In this document: positions 21,407-28,332 of the stretch, piece by piece | Position numbering within the stretch: position 1 is the stretch's first letter | Layout of the letters: the number at the start of each line of letters is the position of its first letter | Source of the DNA: CAZYBC01 sp964645645 | GTDB lineage: Bacteria; Patescibacteriota; Microgenomatia; UBA1400; PJMF01 | DNA length: 40,801 nt | Assembly: GCA_964645645.1 (NCBI GenBank) | Contig: CAZYBC010000009.1 | Span: 1 to 40,801 of the forward strand | Direction: 5' to 3' | Program-made: the position numbers and the translations under genes | The notes under the pieces: generated by a model | Told to the model about the DNA's origin: nothing | The model's database searches: none | Seen by the model: the letters and a program-made list of their open reading frames with translations, nothing else

Positions 21407-21928
21407 ATGAACCCACCCAAATTTTTTGATCACCAACTTACCGAAAATGTTAAACTTTTGCATAAAGCAGTAGTAAAGGTAAATAATAAGGTTTTAATTT
21501 TGCGCCGAGCTTTAGATTCTCAATCTCGGCCTGGTTGTTGGGATCTGCCCGGTGGTAACTCACAGTGGCCAGCACCCACTCAGGCTTCTGCTTCAGATTT
21601 GCATTGTTTAGATGTGGCTAGAGAAATTGTAGAAGAAACTGGGCTTACAGTGCCAGCAGAAAAATTTACTTTTAATAATTTAGTTTATTTATCTAGCTAT
21701 TTTGATAGTCAAAAGCAAATTTACACCGTCATTTTTGGTTGGTTAGCGCCCTATCAGGCCGATCAAGATGCTCAGCAAAATTCAGCTTTTCCAGAAATTA
21801 AAATTTCTGAAGAACATATTGAGTTTGCTTGGATAGATGAGAAAGAATTAGCTAATTATGATTTTGGTGGCCTCAAAGGCGGATTTGTCGTTGATATTAT
21901 TAAGGCCACTCTGGCTAAGCAAAGTTAA
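21407..21928 (+). CDS. Nudix hydrolase with an interrupted Nudix box
   Basis: A 173-aa Nudix-fold protein. The box starts LPGGN (G49-G50) and ends R72-E73-IV-E76-E77-T-G79, so the catalytic helix is intact. About 8 extra residues (around SQWPAPTQASAS) separate the two halves, and the usual glutamate of G-x5-E is missing. It may still bind metal through the helix glutamates. The start is 1 nt after the previous stop. It could be an 8-oxo-dGTP or sugar-nucleotide hydrolase; unclear. Confidence 0.8.
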   Translation: MNPPKFFDHQLTENVKLLHKAVVKVNNKVLILRRALDSQSRPGCWDLPGGNSQWPAPTQASASDLHCLDVAREIVEETGLTVPAEKFTFNNLVYLSSYFDSQKQIYTVIFGWLAPYQADQDAQQNSAFPEIKISEEHIEFAWIDEKELANYDFGGLKGGFVVDIIKATLAKQS

Positions 21929-21931
21929 ATT

Positions 21932-22705
21932 ATGTCTAATTTACTTACAATTAAAAATTTACAAGCTAAAATTGGCGACAAAACCATTCTTAATGGGGTT
22001 AATTTAAGCATTAAACCTGGTGAAATTCACGCTTTACTTGGTCCTAATGGCAGTGGCAAATCCAGTCTCGCTAAATTGCTTTTAGGCTATGACACTTATC
22101 AATTGGTAACCGGTGACATAAAATTTGCGGGCAAAGATTTAACTAAGCTAAAAATCGAGGAACGGGTAGAACTGGGTTTGGCCCTTTCTGATCAAAACCC
22201 GCCTACCATTAAAGGGGTTAGTTTAGAAACGTTACTGACTATTATTAGTGAAAATGATTTAGATGAATTTTTCCCTTTAGAAGAAAAATTACGGCAAAAA
22301 CCACTCGCCCAGTTAGCGGCGACAAATCAAAAATTATTTGCTCGGCAAATTAATGATAAACTGTCTGGCGGTGAAAAAAAACTTTCCGAATTATTTCAGA
22401 TTATAGCTTTAAAGCCCAAGCTAGTAATTTTTGACGAGTTAGATTCTGGCTTGGATTTAGATAACCTTAATAAAATTACGCAGGTAATTAAAGATCGTTT
22501 AATTAAAACTAAAACTGCTTTATTATTTATCACTCATGCTGGTTCCATTTTAGAACTGTTTAAGCCAGATTATACTCATGTTTTACTAGACGGTAAGATT
22601 GTCTGTACGCATCAAGATTTTCAGCAAGTATTAACAACTATTAGAGAGCATGGCTATGAGCAATGCAAACAATGCCCATTTTTGGCAGGTAGATCATCAG
22701 ATTAA
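21932..22705 (+). CDS. sufC: Fe-S cluster assembly ATPase SufC
   Basis: ABC-type ATPase that drives the SufB-containing scaffold in iron-sulfur cluster assembly. Walker A is GPNGSGKSS (37-45), the signature is LSGGEKKLSEL (~143-153), Walker B is LVIFDELDSGLD (~165-176) and the switch His is in FITHAG. The GEIHALLGPNGSGKS start and the DELDSGLD box with the extra D are SufC features; there are no transporter partners. Its end overlaps the next gene by 56 nt. No cysteine desulfurase (SufS) or SufU/E is found in the window. Confidence 0.92.
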   Translation: MSNLLTIKNLQAKIGDKTILNGVNLSIKPGEIHALLGPNGSGKSSLAKLLLGYDTYQLVTGDIKFAGKDLTKLKIEERVELGLALSDQNPPTIKGVSLETLLTIISENDLDEFFPLEEKLRQKPLAQLAATNQKLFARQINDKLSGGEKKLSELFQIIALKPKLVIFDELDSGLDLDNLNKITQVIKDRLIKTKTALLFITHAGSILELFKPDYTHVLLDGKIVCTHQDFQQVLTTIREHGYEQCKQCPFLAGRSSD

Positions 22706-23570
22706 ACACATTGAAGAATCTAGTCACACTTTAGTGATCCCTAGCCCTCAAGCTTGGCAAGATTATCAGTGGACTAGACAATATTTTCAGACAGAGCCTC
22801 AAGAAGGTTATTTTATTTGGGTAAAAGAGCAACCAAGTTGTCCTTTAATTAGTTGTGTTAGTATTAGCCACGATCAAGTTAATCAACAAATGTCTAATTT
22901 GTTAGTTGTTGAACCTGGTTTAAATATCGAATTAAATGGCACCTGCAACAGTTTAGAGCAAGATTTAGATTCCAGTCATAACGCCCGCGGCAAGATTGTT
23001 TTAAAAAAAGGTTGTCAAGTTAATTATGCCCATATTCATACTTGGGGAGAAATGGCCGAAACTAACACAGATTATCATTTTGTTTTAGAAGAAGGAGCCA
23101 AATTAGACTATGTTTATAGCTCCAAATATCCACCAAAAAGATTAAGTCTACAAACTAGATTTGATGTTGGTAAAAATGCTAGTGCTATGCTAACTATTTT
23201 GGCTGATTTAGCTGATACAAATGTCAAATTACATGACACGATGTTTTTAACTGGAGCGAATGCAGCGGGAATTAGTAAATTAAGATTGATCGGTAGAAAA
23301 AATAGTCGGATTAGAGCTTATTCTAAAATTATTGCTCAAGCCGCTGGGGTGGGTCATTTAGAATGTGATGGGCTGATGTTGGATTCTAGTGCTAAGATTA
23401 GCTTGATTCCAGAATTAGGCTGTCAACATCCTGACGCTAAAATTACCCACGAAGCGTCTATTGGCAAAATAGCGGACGAGCAACTCAATTATTTACGAAC
23501 CAGAGGTTTAACTAGCGATCAAGCTTTAGATCTAATTGTGGCTGGCTTTTTAAGGCAAGCTGTTTCCTAA
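22650..23570 (+). CDS. sufB: SufB/SufD-family Fe-S scaffold protein (single, short)
   Basis: A 306-aa SufBD beta-helix protein, short compared with SufB (~450-495) and lacking most of the N-terminal region. The C-terminal core is clear: VGHLECDGLML, SLIPELGCQHPDAKITHEASIGKI, then QLNYLRTRGLTSDQALDLIVAGF. It is the only SufBD protein here, so it may work as a homodimer with SufC, like the minimal two-gene (SmsCB-type) systems described for deep-branching lineages. The start overlaps sufC by 56 nt; a second ATG at 22656 is equally possible and no good ribosome binding site decides. Confidence 0.88.
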   Translation: MAMSNANNAHFWQVDHQIKHIEESSHTLVIPSPQAWQDYQWTRQYFQTEPQEGYFIWVKEQPSCPLISCVSISHDQVNQQMSNLLVVEPGLNIELNGTCNSLEQDLDSSHNARGKIVLKKGCQVNYAHIHTWGEMAETNTDYHFVLEEGAKLDYVYSSKYPPKRLSLQTRFDVGKNASAMLTILADLADTNVKLHDTMFLTGANAAGISKLRLIGRKNSRIRAYSKIIAQAAGVGHLECDGLMLDSSAKISLIPELGCQHPDAKITHEASIGKIADEQLNYLRTRGLTSDQALDLIVAGFLRQAVS

Positions 23571-23574
23571 ATTT

Positions 23575-24150
23575 ATGTACATTTTTGTCGGTTCTACTAA
23601 TCCAGTAAAAATCAATGCTACCACTATGGCAGCTAGTGAAACTTGGCCAATGGTAAAGGTGGAAGGCATAGAAGTGCCTAGTGGGATTAAAGCCCAGCCC
23701 TTGTCTGACGATGAAACTCGGCTTGGGTCAGAAAATCGGGCCAAGGCAGTTTTAGCTTTGGGTAAACAGCAGTTGTTAGCGCAAGGTTTATCGGAAGCTG
23801 ATTTACAAACTAATTTATTGGGCGTTGGTTTAGAAGGTGGCATCTTTGAAAAAGAGAATGGTGAATGGTGGTCCACCGTTTGGGCTAGCGTGCTAGATTT
23901 ACAGGGTCAGCTTTTTCAAAGTAATGGAGCGAGATTTAAAGTTCCAGATATCATTGCTCAAAAATTGGCAGCTGGTGGTGAAATGGGCCCAGTGGTTAGC
24001 CAGTTAGTTGGTCAAGAAAACATCAAACAAAAAAATGGGGCAATTGGAGTGATCACTGAAAATTTTGTTGATCGCACTGAGGAATATACTGCTATTGTAA
24101 AGTTGGCTTTAGGCTTATGGTATGGCAGAGATTGGGAAAAAAAGCTGTAA
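23575..24150 (+). CDS. Inosine/xanthosine triphosphatase, YjjX/DUF84 family
   Basis: A 191-aa house-cleaning NTPase that removes deaminated purine nucleotides (ITP/XTP). Family features are the start IFVGSTNPVKINAT, the segment GIKAQPLSDDETRLGSENRAKA, GVGLEGGIFEKENGEWW and the late motif NIKQKNGAIGVITENFVDRTEEY. Length is typical. It starts 4 nt after the SufB stop and is the third nucleotide-sanitising enzyme in this run. No own promoter seen. Confidence 0.9.
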   Translation: MYIFVGSTNPVKINATTMAASETWPMVKVEGIEVPSGIKAQPLSDDETRLGSENRAKAVLALGKQQLLAQGLSEADLQTNLLGVGLEGGIFEKENGEWWSTVWASVLDLQGQLFQSNGARFKVPDIIAQKLAAGGEMGPVVSQLVGQENIKQKNGAIGVITENFVDRTEEYTAIVKLALGLWYGRDWEKKL

Positions 24151-24193
24151 AATCTAGTTTTTAAATTACTGTTTTGCTTACCTCAAGTTTCTT

Positions 24194-24202
24194 TGCTAGA
24201 AT
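24194..24202 (+). promoter_or_regulatory. Extended -10 promoter, leaderless type
   Basis: TG-C-TAGAAT ends 7 nt before the ATG at 24210. It shows that the in-frame ATG at 24174 is upstream of the promoter element and not used from it. Confidence 0.7.
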
Positions 24203-24209
24203 CATCATT

Positions 24210-24923
24210 ATGTCTACACCTACCCAATTCACCGCTATTTTTGAAGATAAACAAGTTTATAACTCTAAATTTGTTCACTATAGTTTTGAGCTAAAAAATC
24301 CTCATCGTTTGCAATTTCAGGCTGGCCAATATTTATCTTTGGCTGTTGATCAAGCAGGTAAACGTCGGGCCTATTCAATTATCAACCCACCTAGTATTGA
24401 TCATGGCGTGGAATTATTGGTTGAGCCAGTTGCCAGTGGGGTTGGCAGCACTTATCTGGAAAATCTTAAGTTTGGAGATGAAGTTAGTTTTTTAGCTCCA
24501 CTAGGAATGTTTAGCATTGATTTTAATGCCCAAGAACCAGAAATTTTTTTAATCGCCACCGGGTCTGGAATAGCGCCTTTGCGCAGTATGTTACTTGATC
24601 TGGTTGATCGACAAGATAAGCGACCAATTCATTTGTATTGGGGTTTACGCCATGTTGAAGATTTGATTTGGCAGGATGAATTTCAGCGTTTAGAAGAAAA
24701 CTTCCCTAACTTTCATTTCCATCCCGTTATTTCTCAACCACCGGCTGGCTGGAATTTATCTCGTGGTAGAGTCACTGAAGTGTTGACTATGACTGATTTA
24801 CCCACTCAGGCTGGTTATTATGTCTGTGGCAGTGCCGCAATGGTCAATGACACTTTTAATTTATTAAAAACTAAAGGCGTAGCTGAACAATTTTTACACA
24901 AAGAAAATTTTAATCTGGCTTAA
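24210..24923 (+). CDS. Ferredoxin-NAD(P)+ reductase-like flavoprotein
   Basis: A 237-aa FAD/NAD(P)-binding oxidoreductase of the FNR superfamily. The FAD site is RAYSIINPP (53-61) and the NAD(P) site is ATGSGIAPLRSML (~117-129); the C-terminal segment YYVCGSAAMVNDTFNLL is the usual nucleotide-binding end. I take the start at 24210 (MSTPTQF) because a leaderless promoter sits 7 nt before it; an upstream ATG would add 12 residues. A ferredoxin gene follows after 15 nt with its own ribosome binding site, so the two probably form an electron-transfer pair. This is close to the SufC/SufB run and may feed electrons to it; that link is inferred. Confidence 0.9.
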   Translation: MSTPTQFTAIFEDKQVYNSKFVHYSFELKNPHRLQFQAGQYLSLAVDQAGKRRAYSIINPPSIDHGVELLVEPVASGVGSTYLENLKFGDEVSFLAPLGMFSIDFNAQEPEIFLIATGSGIAPLRSMLLDLVDRQDKRPIHLYWGLRHVEDLIWQDEFQRLEENFPNFHFHPVISQPPAGWNLSRGRVTEVLTMTDLPTQAGYYVCGSAAMVNDTFNLLKTKGVAEQFLHKENFNLA

Positions 24924-24938
24924 TAAGGAAAAATCATA

Positions 24939-25199
24939 ATGGATAATCAAAACGCAGCCACAGTTCAAACTAAACAAATCGGTAAATACCAGGTACAAGT
25001 TATTCGTGAAAAATGCATTAGCGCCGCTAGTTGCGTCGCTATCGCGCCGCAAATCTTTGCTTTAGACGAACAAAAACTCGCCAAAGTAATTTCTCAAGAC
25101 GCCGATGACGCCATCAAATTATTAGCTGCTCAAAGTTGCCCAACTCAAGCCGTGGTGGTAATTGATACTGAAACAGGTAAGCAAGTGTGGCCGCTGTAA
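24939..25199 (+). CDS. Three-cysteine ferredoxin, probably [3Fe-4S]
   Basis: An 86-aa small ferredoxin. The cluster motif is C26-x2-A29-x2-C32 followed by C67-P68 (EKCISAASC ... SCPTQAV). The second cysteine of the normal four is Ala, which in known ferredoxins of this type gives a [3Fe-4S] cluster. The APQIFALDE segment after the second Cys matches the single-cluster family. An AAGGA site precedes it. It is co-transcribed with the reductase. The last codon and stop lie within the left arm of a 28-bp perfect palindrome (25194-25265). Confidence 0.88.
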   Translation: MDNQNAATVQTKQIGKYQVQVIREKCISAASCVAIAPQIFALDEQKLAKVISQDADDAIKLLAAQSCPTQAVVVIDTETGKQVWPL

Positions 25200-25265
25200 A
25201 ATAGGTGTTGAAATTTGGAATTCACACTTCGTGAAAGATTCCAAATTTCAACACCTATTTTACAG
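25194..25265. repeat. Perfect 28-bp palindrome at the ferredoxin stop codon
   Basis: The left arm 25194-25221 begins with the last codon (CTG) and the TAA stop; the right arm 25238-25265 is the exact reverse complement. The 16-nt loop TCACACTTCGTGAAAG contains CACTTCGTGAAA, the reverse complement of the core of the type A repeat at 25476. It has no T-run after it. Confidence 0.88.
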
Positions 25266-25311
25266 GGGGATTAAGTTTACCCAAGCATTCTGATTAATTC
25301 AAATAAAAAAA

Positions 25312-25419
25312 TTGTTTCTTTTTTATGTTTCTATCCCACTTAAATCTACTTATCTGAAGTCTTAATCTTCCACTTGTGGGAATTAGGATATTTAGATACG
25401 TATTTTTAAACTTTTAGAG
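25312..25419 (+). repeat. Repeat, type B, copy 2
   Basis: It starts TTGTTTCTTTTTATG, has the TATCCCACT box (25332-25340) and the B core TCTTAATCTTCCACT (25360-25374), with a partial hairpin TTCCAC-TTG-TGGGAA. It lies directly before a type A copy, like the B-A order at 496-712. Confidence 0.7.
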
Positions 25420-25526
25420 TTGTTTCTTTTTTAAGTTTTTATCCCACTCAAATTTAAATATTAAAGGTCTTAGTATTTCACGAAGTGGTACTAAGACCTT
25501 TAATATTTAAATTTGAGATATTGACA
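25420..25526 (+). repeat. Palindromic repeat, type A, copy 3 (perfect 29-bp arms)
   Basis: Left arm 25447-25475, core TTTCACGAAGTGG 25476-25488, right arm 25489-25517; the arms are exact reverse complements. The copy ends in GAGATATTGACA as copy 2 does, leaving an outward TTGACA at 25521. Core changes relative to copies 1-2 (GCG to ACG, GCG to GTG) are compensatory and keep the inner stem. With the palindrome at 25194 this accounts for most of the 418-nt gap; 25527-25617 shows no clear further feature. Confidence 0.85.
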
Positions 25527-25617
25527 AAACCTCTTTTCCGGAGAAAATAGTATCAGAATATAACAAGTAAAAAAGCCGCCTTCATTAATAATATTTTTAC
25601 ATTAGTTTAAGGAAATC

Positions 25618-26157
25618 ATGTCCAAACCAAGTCCTAAAGTTGTTAAAGAAAATTTGATGGAAAAATTTGCTCCTTATGCCTTTCCAGTTGTGGCTTTATT
25701 AGTGGTCGCTTTTTTATCTTTTCGTTGGTATCGCATGAAAACTGAACGAAATGAAGAAATTAAACAATTTGCTCAAGGTGTGCAGATTGAAAACTTAACT
25801 GACGAAGAATTAGATAGTGTCCTTAAAGGGGCTAATGATTTACAAACTGTTAACATGGTTGGGGCTGACGAATTTAATGGTCAGGTACGTTATGAATTTA
25901 AAGATGGCCGAGTTTTATTTACCGTTAATGCCGATTTACCAGAATTAAAAGTAGGTACTTATCAAGCTTGGTTAAAATCTTTAGATAAAAATGATTATCG
26001 TAAAGCTTTTACTTTAGAAATGGGTAAAGCTGGTTTTTATGGGAGTGCTGCTTTATCAGAAGAAGTTTTACCTTTTGAGGTAGTAGTGACTAAAGAATTA
26101 AATCCAAGTGATGATGTAACTGAAGAGGTTTTATTAACTGGAGTAATCAGTAAGTAA
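25618..26157 (+). CDS. Single-pass membrane-anchored hypothetical protein
   Basis: A 179-aa protein with one N-terminal membrane helix (~19-37, PYAFPVVALLVVAFLSF) followed by Arg/Lys (inside-out orientation uncertain) and a ~140-residue beta-rich domain. The late part (GTYQAWLKSL ... KAFTLEMGKAGFYG ... LPFEVVVTKEL) resembles the outer domain of anti-sigma-K-like proteins, but the match is too weak to name. An AAGGA site lies 5 nt before the ATG. It lies just after the second repeat block, whose outward TTGACA might contribute to its promoter. Confidence 0.7.
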   Translation: MSKPSPKVVKENLMEKFAPYAFPVVALLVVAFLSFRWYRMKTERNEEIKQFAQGVQIENLTDEELDSVLKGANDLQTVNMVGADEFNGQVRYEFKDGRVLFTVNADLPELKVGTYQAWLKSLDKNDYRKAFTLEMGKAGFYGSAALSEEVLPFEVVVTKELNPSDDVTEEVLLTGVISK

Positions 26158-26249
26158 CAAATTGCTCTTGAAGTAATAGCCTGGACTTGATAGTCTATAT
26201 AGTAGTAAATATTCCAAGAAGGTACACTTCTTGAGAAAAAAGGAAAAAC

Positions 26250-26453
26250 ATGGCAAATGCCTACAGCTATACCAACTCCAAAGGAGTGACCTATTATTTA
26301 CACTCCAAAGATGTGACCTTAAAAAATGGTCGTATGCAAACCATTTACTTCTTTGCTCGTGACGTTAGACCTGGTTCCTTATCAGCTGTTCCAGCTGCTT
26401 ATACTGTGGTCGAAACCAAGAGAACTGGTATGCCAGTTTTAAAGAAAGCCTAA
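26250..26453 (+). CDS. Small conserved hypothetical protein, 67 aa
   Basis: A 67-aa basic protein with KGVTYYLHSKDVTLKNG and TIYFFARDVRPG. I recall proteins of this pattern as widespread in Patescibacteria, always without known function; that is memory, not a search. It has a good AAAAGGA ribosome binding site, a leader hairpin (CAAGAAG/CTTCTTG, 26215-26233) and its own terminator at 26472, so it is a well-expressed single gene. A TATAGT at 26198-26203 may be its -10 box. It could be a nucleic-acid-binding protein, judging by size and charge alone. Confidence 0.8.
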   Translation: MANAYSYTNSKGVTYYLHSKDVTLKNGRMQTIYFFARDVRPGSLSAVPAAYTVVETKRTGMPVLKKA

Positions 26454-26471
26454 AAAATCTTTAATGAAAGT

Positions 26472-26498
26472 AAAAAGCCCCCAAATGGGGGCTTTTTT
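26472..26498 (+). terminator. Intrinsic terminator of the 67-aa gene
   Basis: AAAAAGCCCCC-AAAT-GGGGGCTTTTTT is a very strong stem with six T residues. Confidence 0.95.
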
Positions 26499-26512
26499 GA
26501 TGTTTAAAATAG

Positions 26513-26521
26513 TGATATAAA
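26513..26521 (+). promoter_or_regulatory. Extended -10 promoter of rpiB, leaderless type
   Basis: TG-A-TATAAA ends 6 nt before the ATG at 26528. Confidence 0.65.
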
Positions 26522-26527
26522 GAGCCT

Positions 26528-26977
26528 ATGAAAATTTATCTTGGAGCTGACCACGGTGGTTTCAAACTTAAAGAAGCATTAAAAGCTTGGTTGGAAGAAC
26601 AATCATATCAAGTAGAAGACATGGGTGCTTTGCAATATGATAAGACAGATGATTATCCTGATTATGCCTTAGCCGTTGGCCAAAAAGTTGTTTCAGCTGA
26701 AAAAGCTAAGCAGCCCGCTTTAGGTATTTTAGTTTGTAATTCTGGTACTGGAATGTCTATGGCTGCTAATAAAGTTCCGGGAGTTCGTGCGGTGGCATTA
26801 TCGGATGAAAGAGTGGCTCAATATGCTAGAGCGCATAATGATGCTAATGTTGTAACTTTGGCTGGCGAATGGTTGACAGCTGATGAAGCAATTCAATTAT
26901 TACAAGTTTTTTTTGATACGGAAAAAGATTTTTCACCCCGTCATCAGCGTCGTTTAGCTAAAATTAACAAAATTTAG
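26528..26977 (+). CDS. rpiB: Ribose-5-phosphate isomerase B
   Basis: Interconverts ribose 5-phosphate and ribulose 5-phosphate. The 149-aa length is typical. GADHGGF (D8, H9) opens the phosphate/sugar site; CNSGTGMSMAANKVPGVRA holds the catalytic cysteine and the glycine-rich loop; SDERVAQYARAHNDANV and the late HQRRLAKI complete the family pattern. It starts a run of sugar-phosphate genes (rpe-like, LOG, PfkB). Confidence 0.95.
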   Translation: MKIYLGADHGGFKLKEALKAWLEEQSYQVEDMGALQYDKTDDYPDYALAVGQKVVSAEKAKQPALGILVCNSGTGMSMAANKVPGVRAVALSDERVAQYARAHNDANVVTLAGEWLTADEAIQLLQVFFDTEKDFSPRHQRRLAKINKI

Positions 26978-27003
26978 GTAATTAAGCATAAGCAAATTTA
27001 TTT

Positions 27004-27675
27004 ATGAAAATTTATCCAACGATTTTGAGTGATAGTCTGGCAATTGTGCAACAGCAACTTGATCTGTTGCAAAGTGTTAAGGCAATTGAAACAGTCCAAA
27101 TTGATTTGATTGATGGCTTATTTCATCCTAATTTAACTATTAGTCCTCAGTCTTTAGCCGAGCTTAATTTTGGTCGGCTGAAACTTGATTTGCATTTAAT
27201 GGTTGATGAACCGATGGAAACAGTTTTATTGCTTGCAGATTTTCCTCATTTACCAATTAGAACAGTGCTTAGTCAAATTGAACACATGTCTTTTCAGGCT
27301 GATTATTGTGAACAAGTGAAAAAATTAGGTTGGCAGGTGGGTTTATCCTTAGATCTTTATACGCCTTTATCAGAGTTAGATGTTAAGGTTTTGCCTCAGG
27401 TTGAAGTCATTCAATTAATGGGTGTGGAAGCTGGGCAGCAGGGCCAAGTGTTTAATGAAATAGTTTTGGCTAAATTAGTTGAACTTAAACAATTATTATT
27501 AAAGTATCAAAGTAAAAAAACAGAAATCATTGTTGATGGTGGTGTTAAACTTGATAATGTTAAAAAAATTATTCAAGCTGGGACTGATAGTTTAGCCATG
27601 GGTAGTGTATTATGGGAAGCAGCTCAAAATCATCAACTTGAAGAAAAAATTCAACAATTAATGAATTTAGATTAA
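27004..27675 (+). CDS. rpe: Ribulose-phosphate 3-epimerase-like protein
   Basis: A 223-aa TIM barrel of the Rpe family, which interconverts ribulose and xylulose 5-phosphate. IYPTILS opens the barrel. Metal ligands D34 (QIDLIDGLFHPN), H64 (LDLHLMVDEP) and D178 (IIVDGGV) are present. The first ligand, normally His in H-x-D, is Gln32 here, and the phosphate-site end reads GTDSLAMGSVLWEA. The sequence is divergent, so a related epimerase or a changed metal site is possible. It is 26 nt after rpiB, which supports a pentose-phosphate role. Confidence 0.8.
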   Translation: MKIYPTILSDSLAIVQQQLDLLQSVKAIETVQIDLIDGLFHPNLTISPQSLAELNFGRLKLDLHLMVDEPMETVLLLADFPHLPIRTVLSQIEHMSFQADYCEQVKKLGWQVGLSLDLYTPLSELDVKVLPQVEVIQLMGVEAGQQGQVFNEIVLAKLVELKQLLLKYQSKKTEIIVDGGVKLDNVKKIIQAGTDSLAMGSVLWEAAQNHQLEEKIQQLMNLD

Positions 27676-27681
27676 TTTTTT

Positions 27682-28290
27682 ATGAAGACTCAAATTAAAA
27701 TTCCCGCCGCAGCGGAATCTAGTAAAATTAAAAACATTGTTTTTTTTGGCAGTGCTGATATTGATAAAGATCATCCTTTATATCAAGAAGCTTTTAAAAT
27801 TGCTCGTTATTTAGCTTATCAAGGTAAAGTCATTGTTAATGGGGGCGGTCCTGGAGTGATGGATGCAGCTACTGCTGGAGCTAAAGCTGGGGCTGGTGAA
27901 ACTTTAGCTATTACTTTTTATCCTAAAGATATGGTGGAATTTGAAGGTCGGTTTCATGATAATCAAGTAGATAAGGAAATTAAAACAGCTAACTACATTG
28001 AGAGAATGTTTGGGTTAATGGATCATGGTGATGCTTTTGTTTGTTTTCAAGGTGGAACTGGGACTTTAAGTGAATGGGCTACAGCCTGGTTATTAGCGCA
28101 TTTGTATTATGGTAAACATAAACCATTAATTTTATATGGTGAATTTTGGTATGAATTAATGAGAGTGATTGAAGACAATTTTTTTATTAGTGAAAAAGAA
28201 AAGCAAGTCTATAAAATTGTTAAAAATGAAGAAGAATTTATCAAAGCTCTAGAAGCTCTTGAGATTGAAATTGCTAATAGAGAATTCTAG
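27682..28290 (+). CDS. LOG-family (lysine decarboxylase-like) nucleotide phosphoribohydrolase
   Basis: A 202-aa Rossmann protein of the LOG/TIGR00730 group. The two motifs are GGGPGVMDAATAGAKAG and the PGGxGTxxE equivalent QGGTGTLSEWATAW. Known members release ribose 5-phosphate from nucleoside 5'-monophosphates or cytokinin nucleotides. That product would feed directly into the adjacent rpiB and rpe, which fits a nucleotide salvage branch; this is an inference from context. It follows rpe after 6 nt. Confidence 0.85.
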   Translation: MKTQIKIPAAAESSKIKNIVFFGSADIDKDHPLYQEAFKIARYLAYQGKVIVNGGGPGVMDAATAGAKAGAGETLAITFYPKDMVEFEGRFHDNQVDKEIKTANYIERMFGLMDHGDAFVCFQGGTGTLSEWATAWLLAHLYYGKHKPLILYGEFWYELMRVIEDNFFISEKEKQVYKIVKNEEEFIKALEALEIEIANREF

Positions 28291-28320
28291 CTCTGCTTGT
28301 TTGACTCCCCTCAAATAGTT

Positions 28321-28326
28321 TATACT
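28321..28326 (+). promoter_or_regulatory. -10 box of the PfkB-family gene, leaderless type
   Basis: TATACT ends 6 nt before the ATG at 28333. A TTGTTT at 28297-28302 could be the -35 with an 18-bp spacer. Confidence 0.6.
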
Positions 28327-28332
28327 GAAATT

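Noticed and set aside
24174..24209. Upstream start of the flavin reductase
   Set aside because: The TG-C-TAGAAT promoter lies inside this stretch and the start at 24210 fits the family.
28297..28332. Upstream start of the PfkB-family gene
   Set aside because: The extra residues overlap the -35/-10 region; the family begins at MYQVISIGSALVD and TATACT sits 6 nt before 28333.
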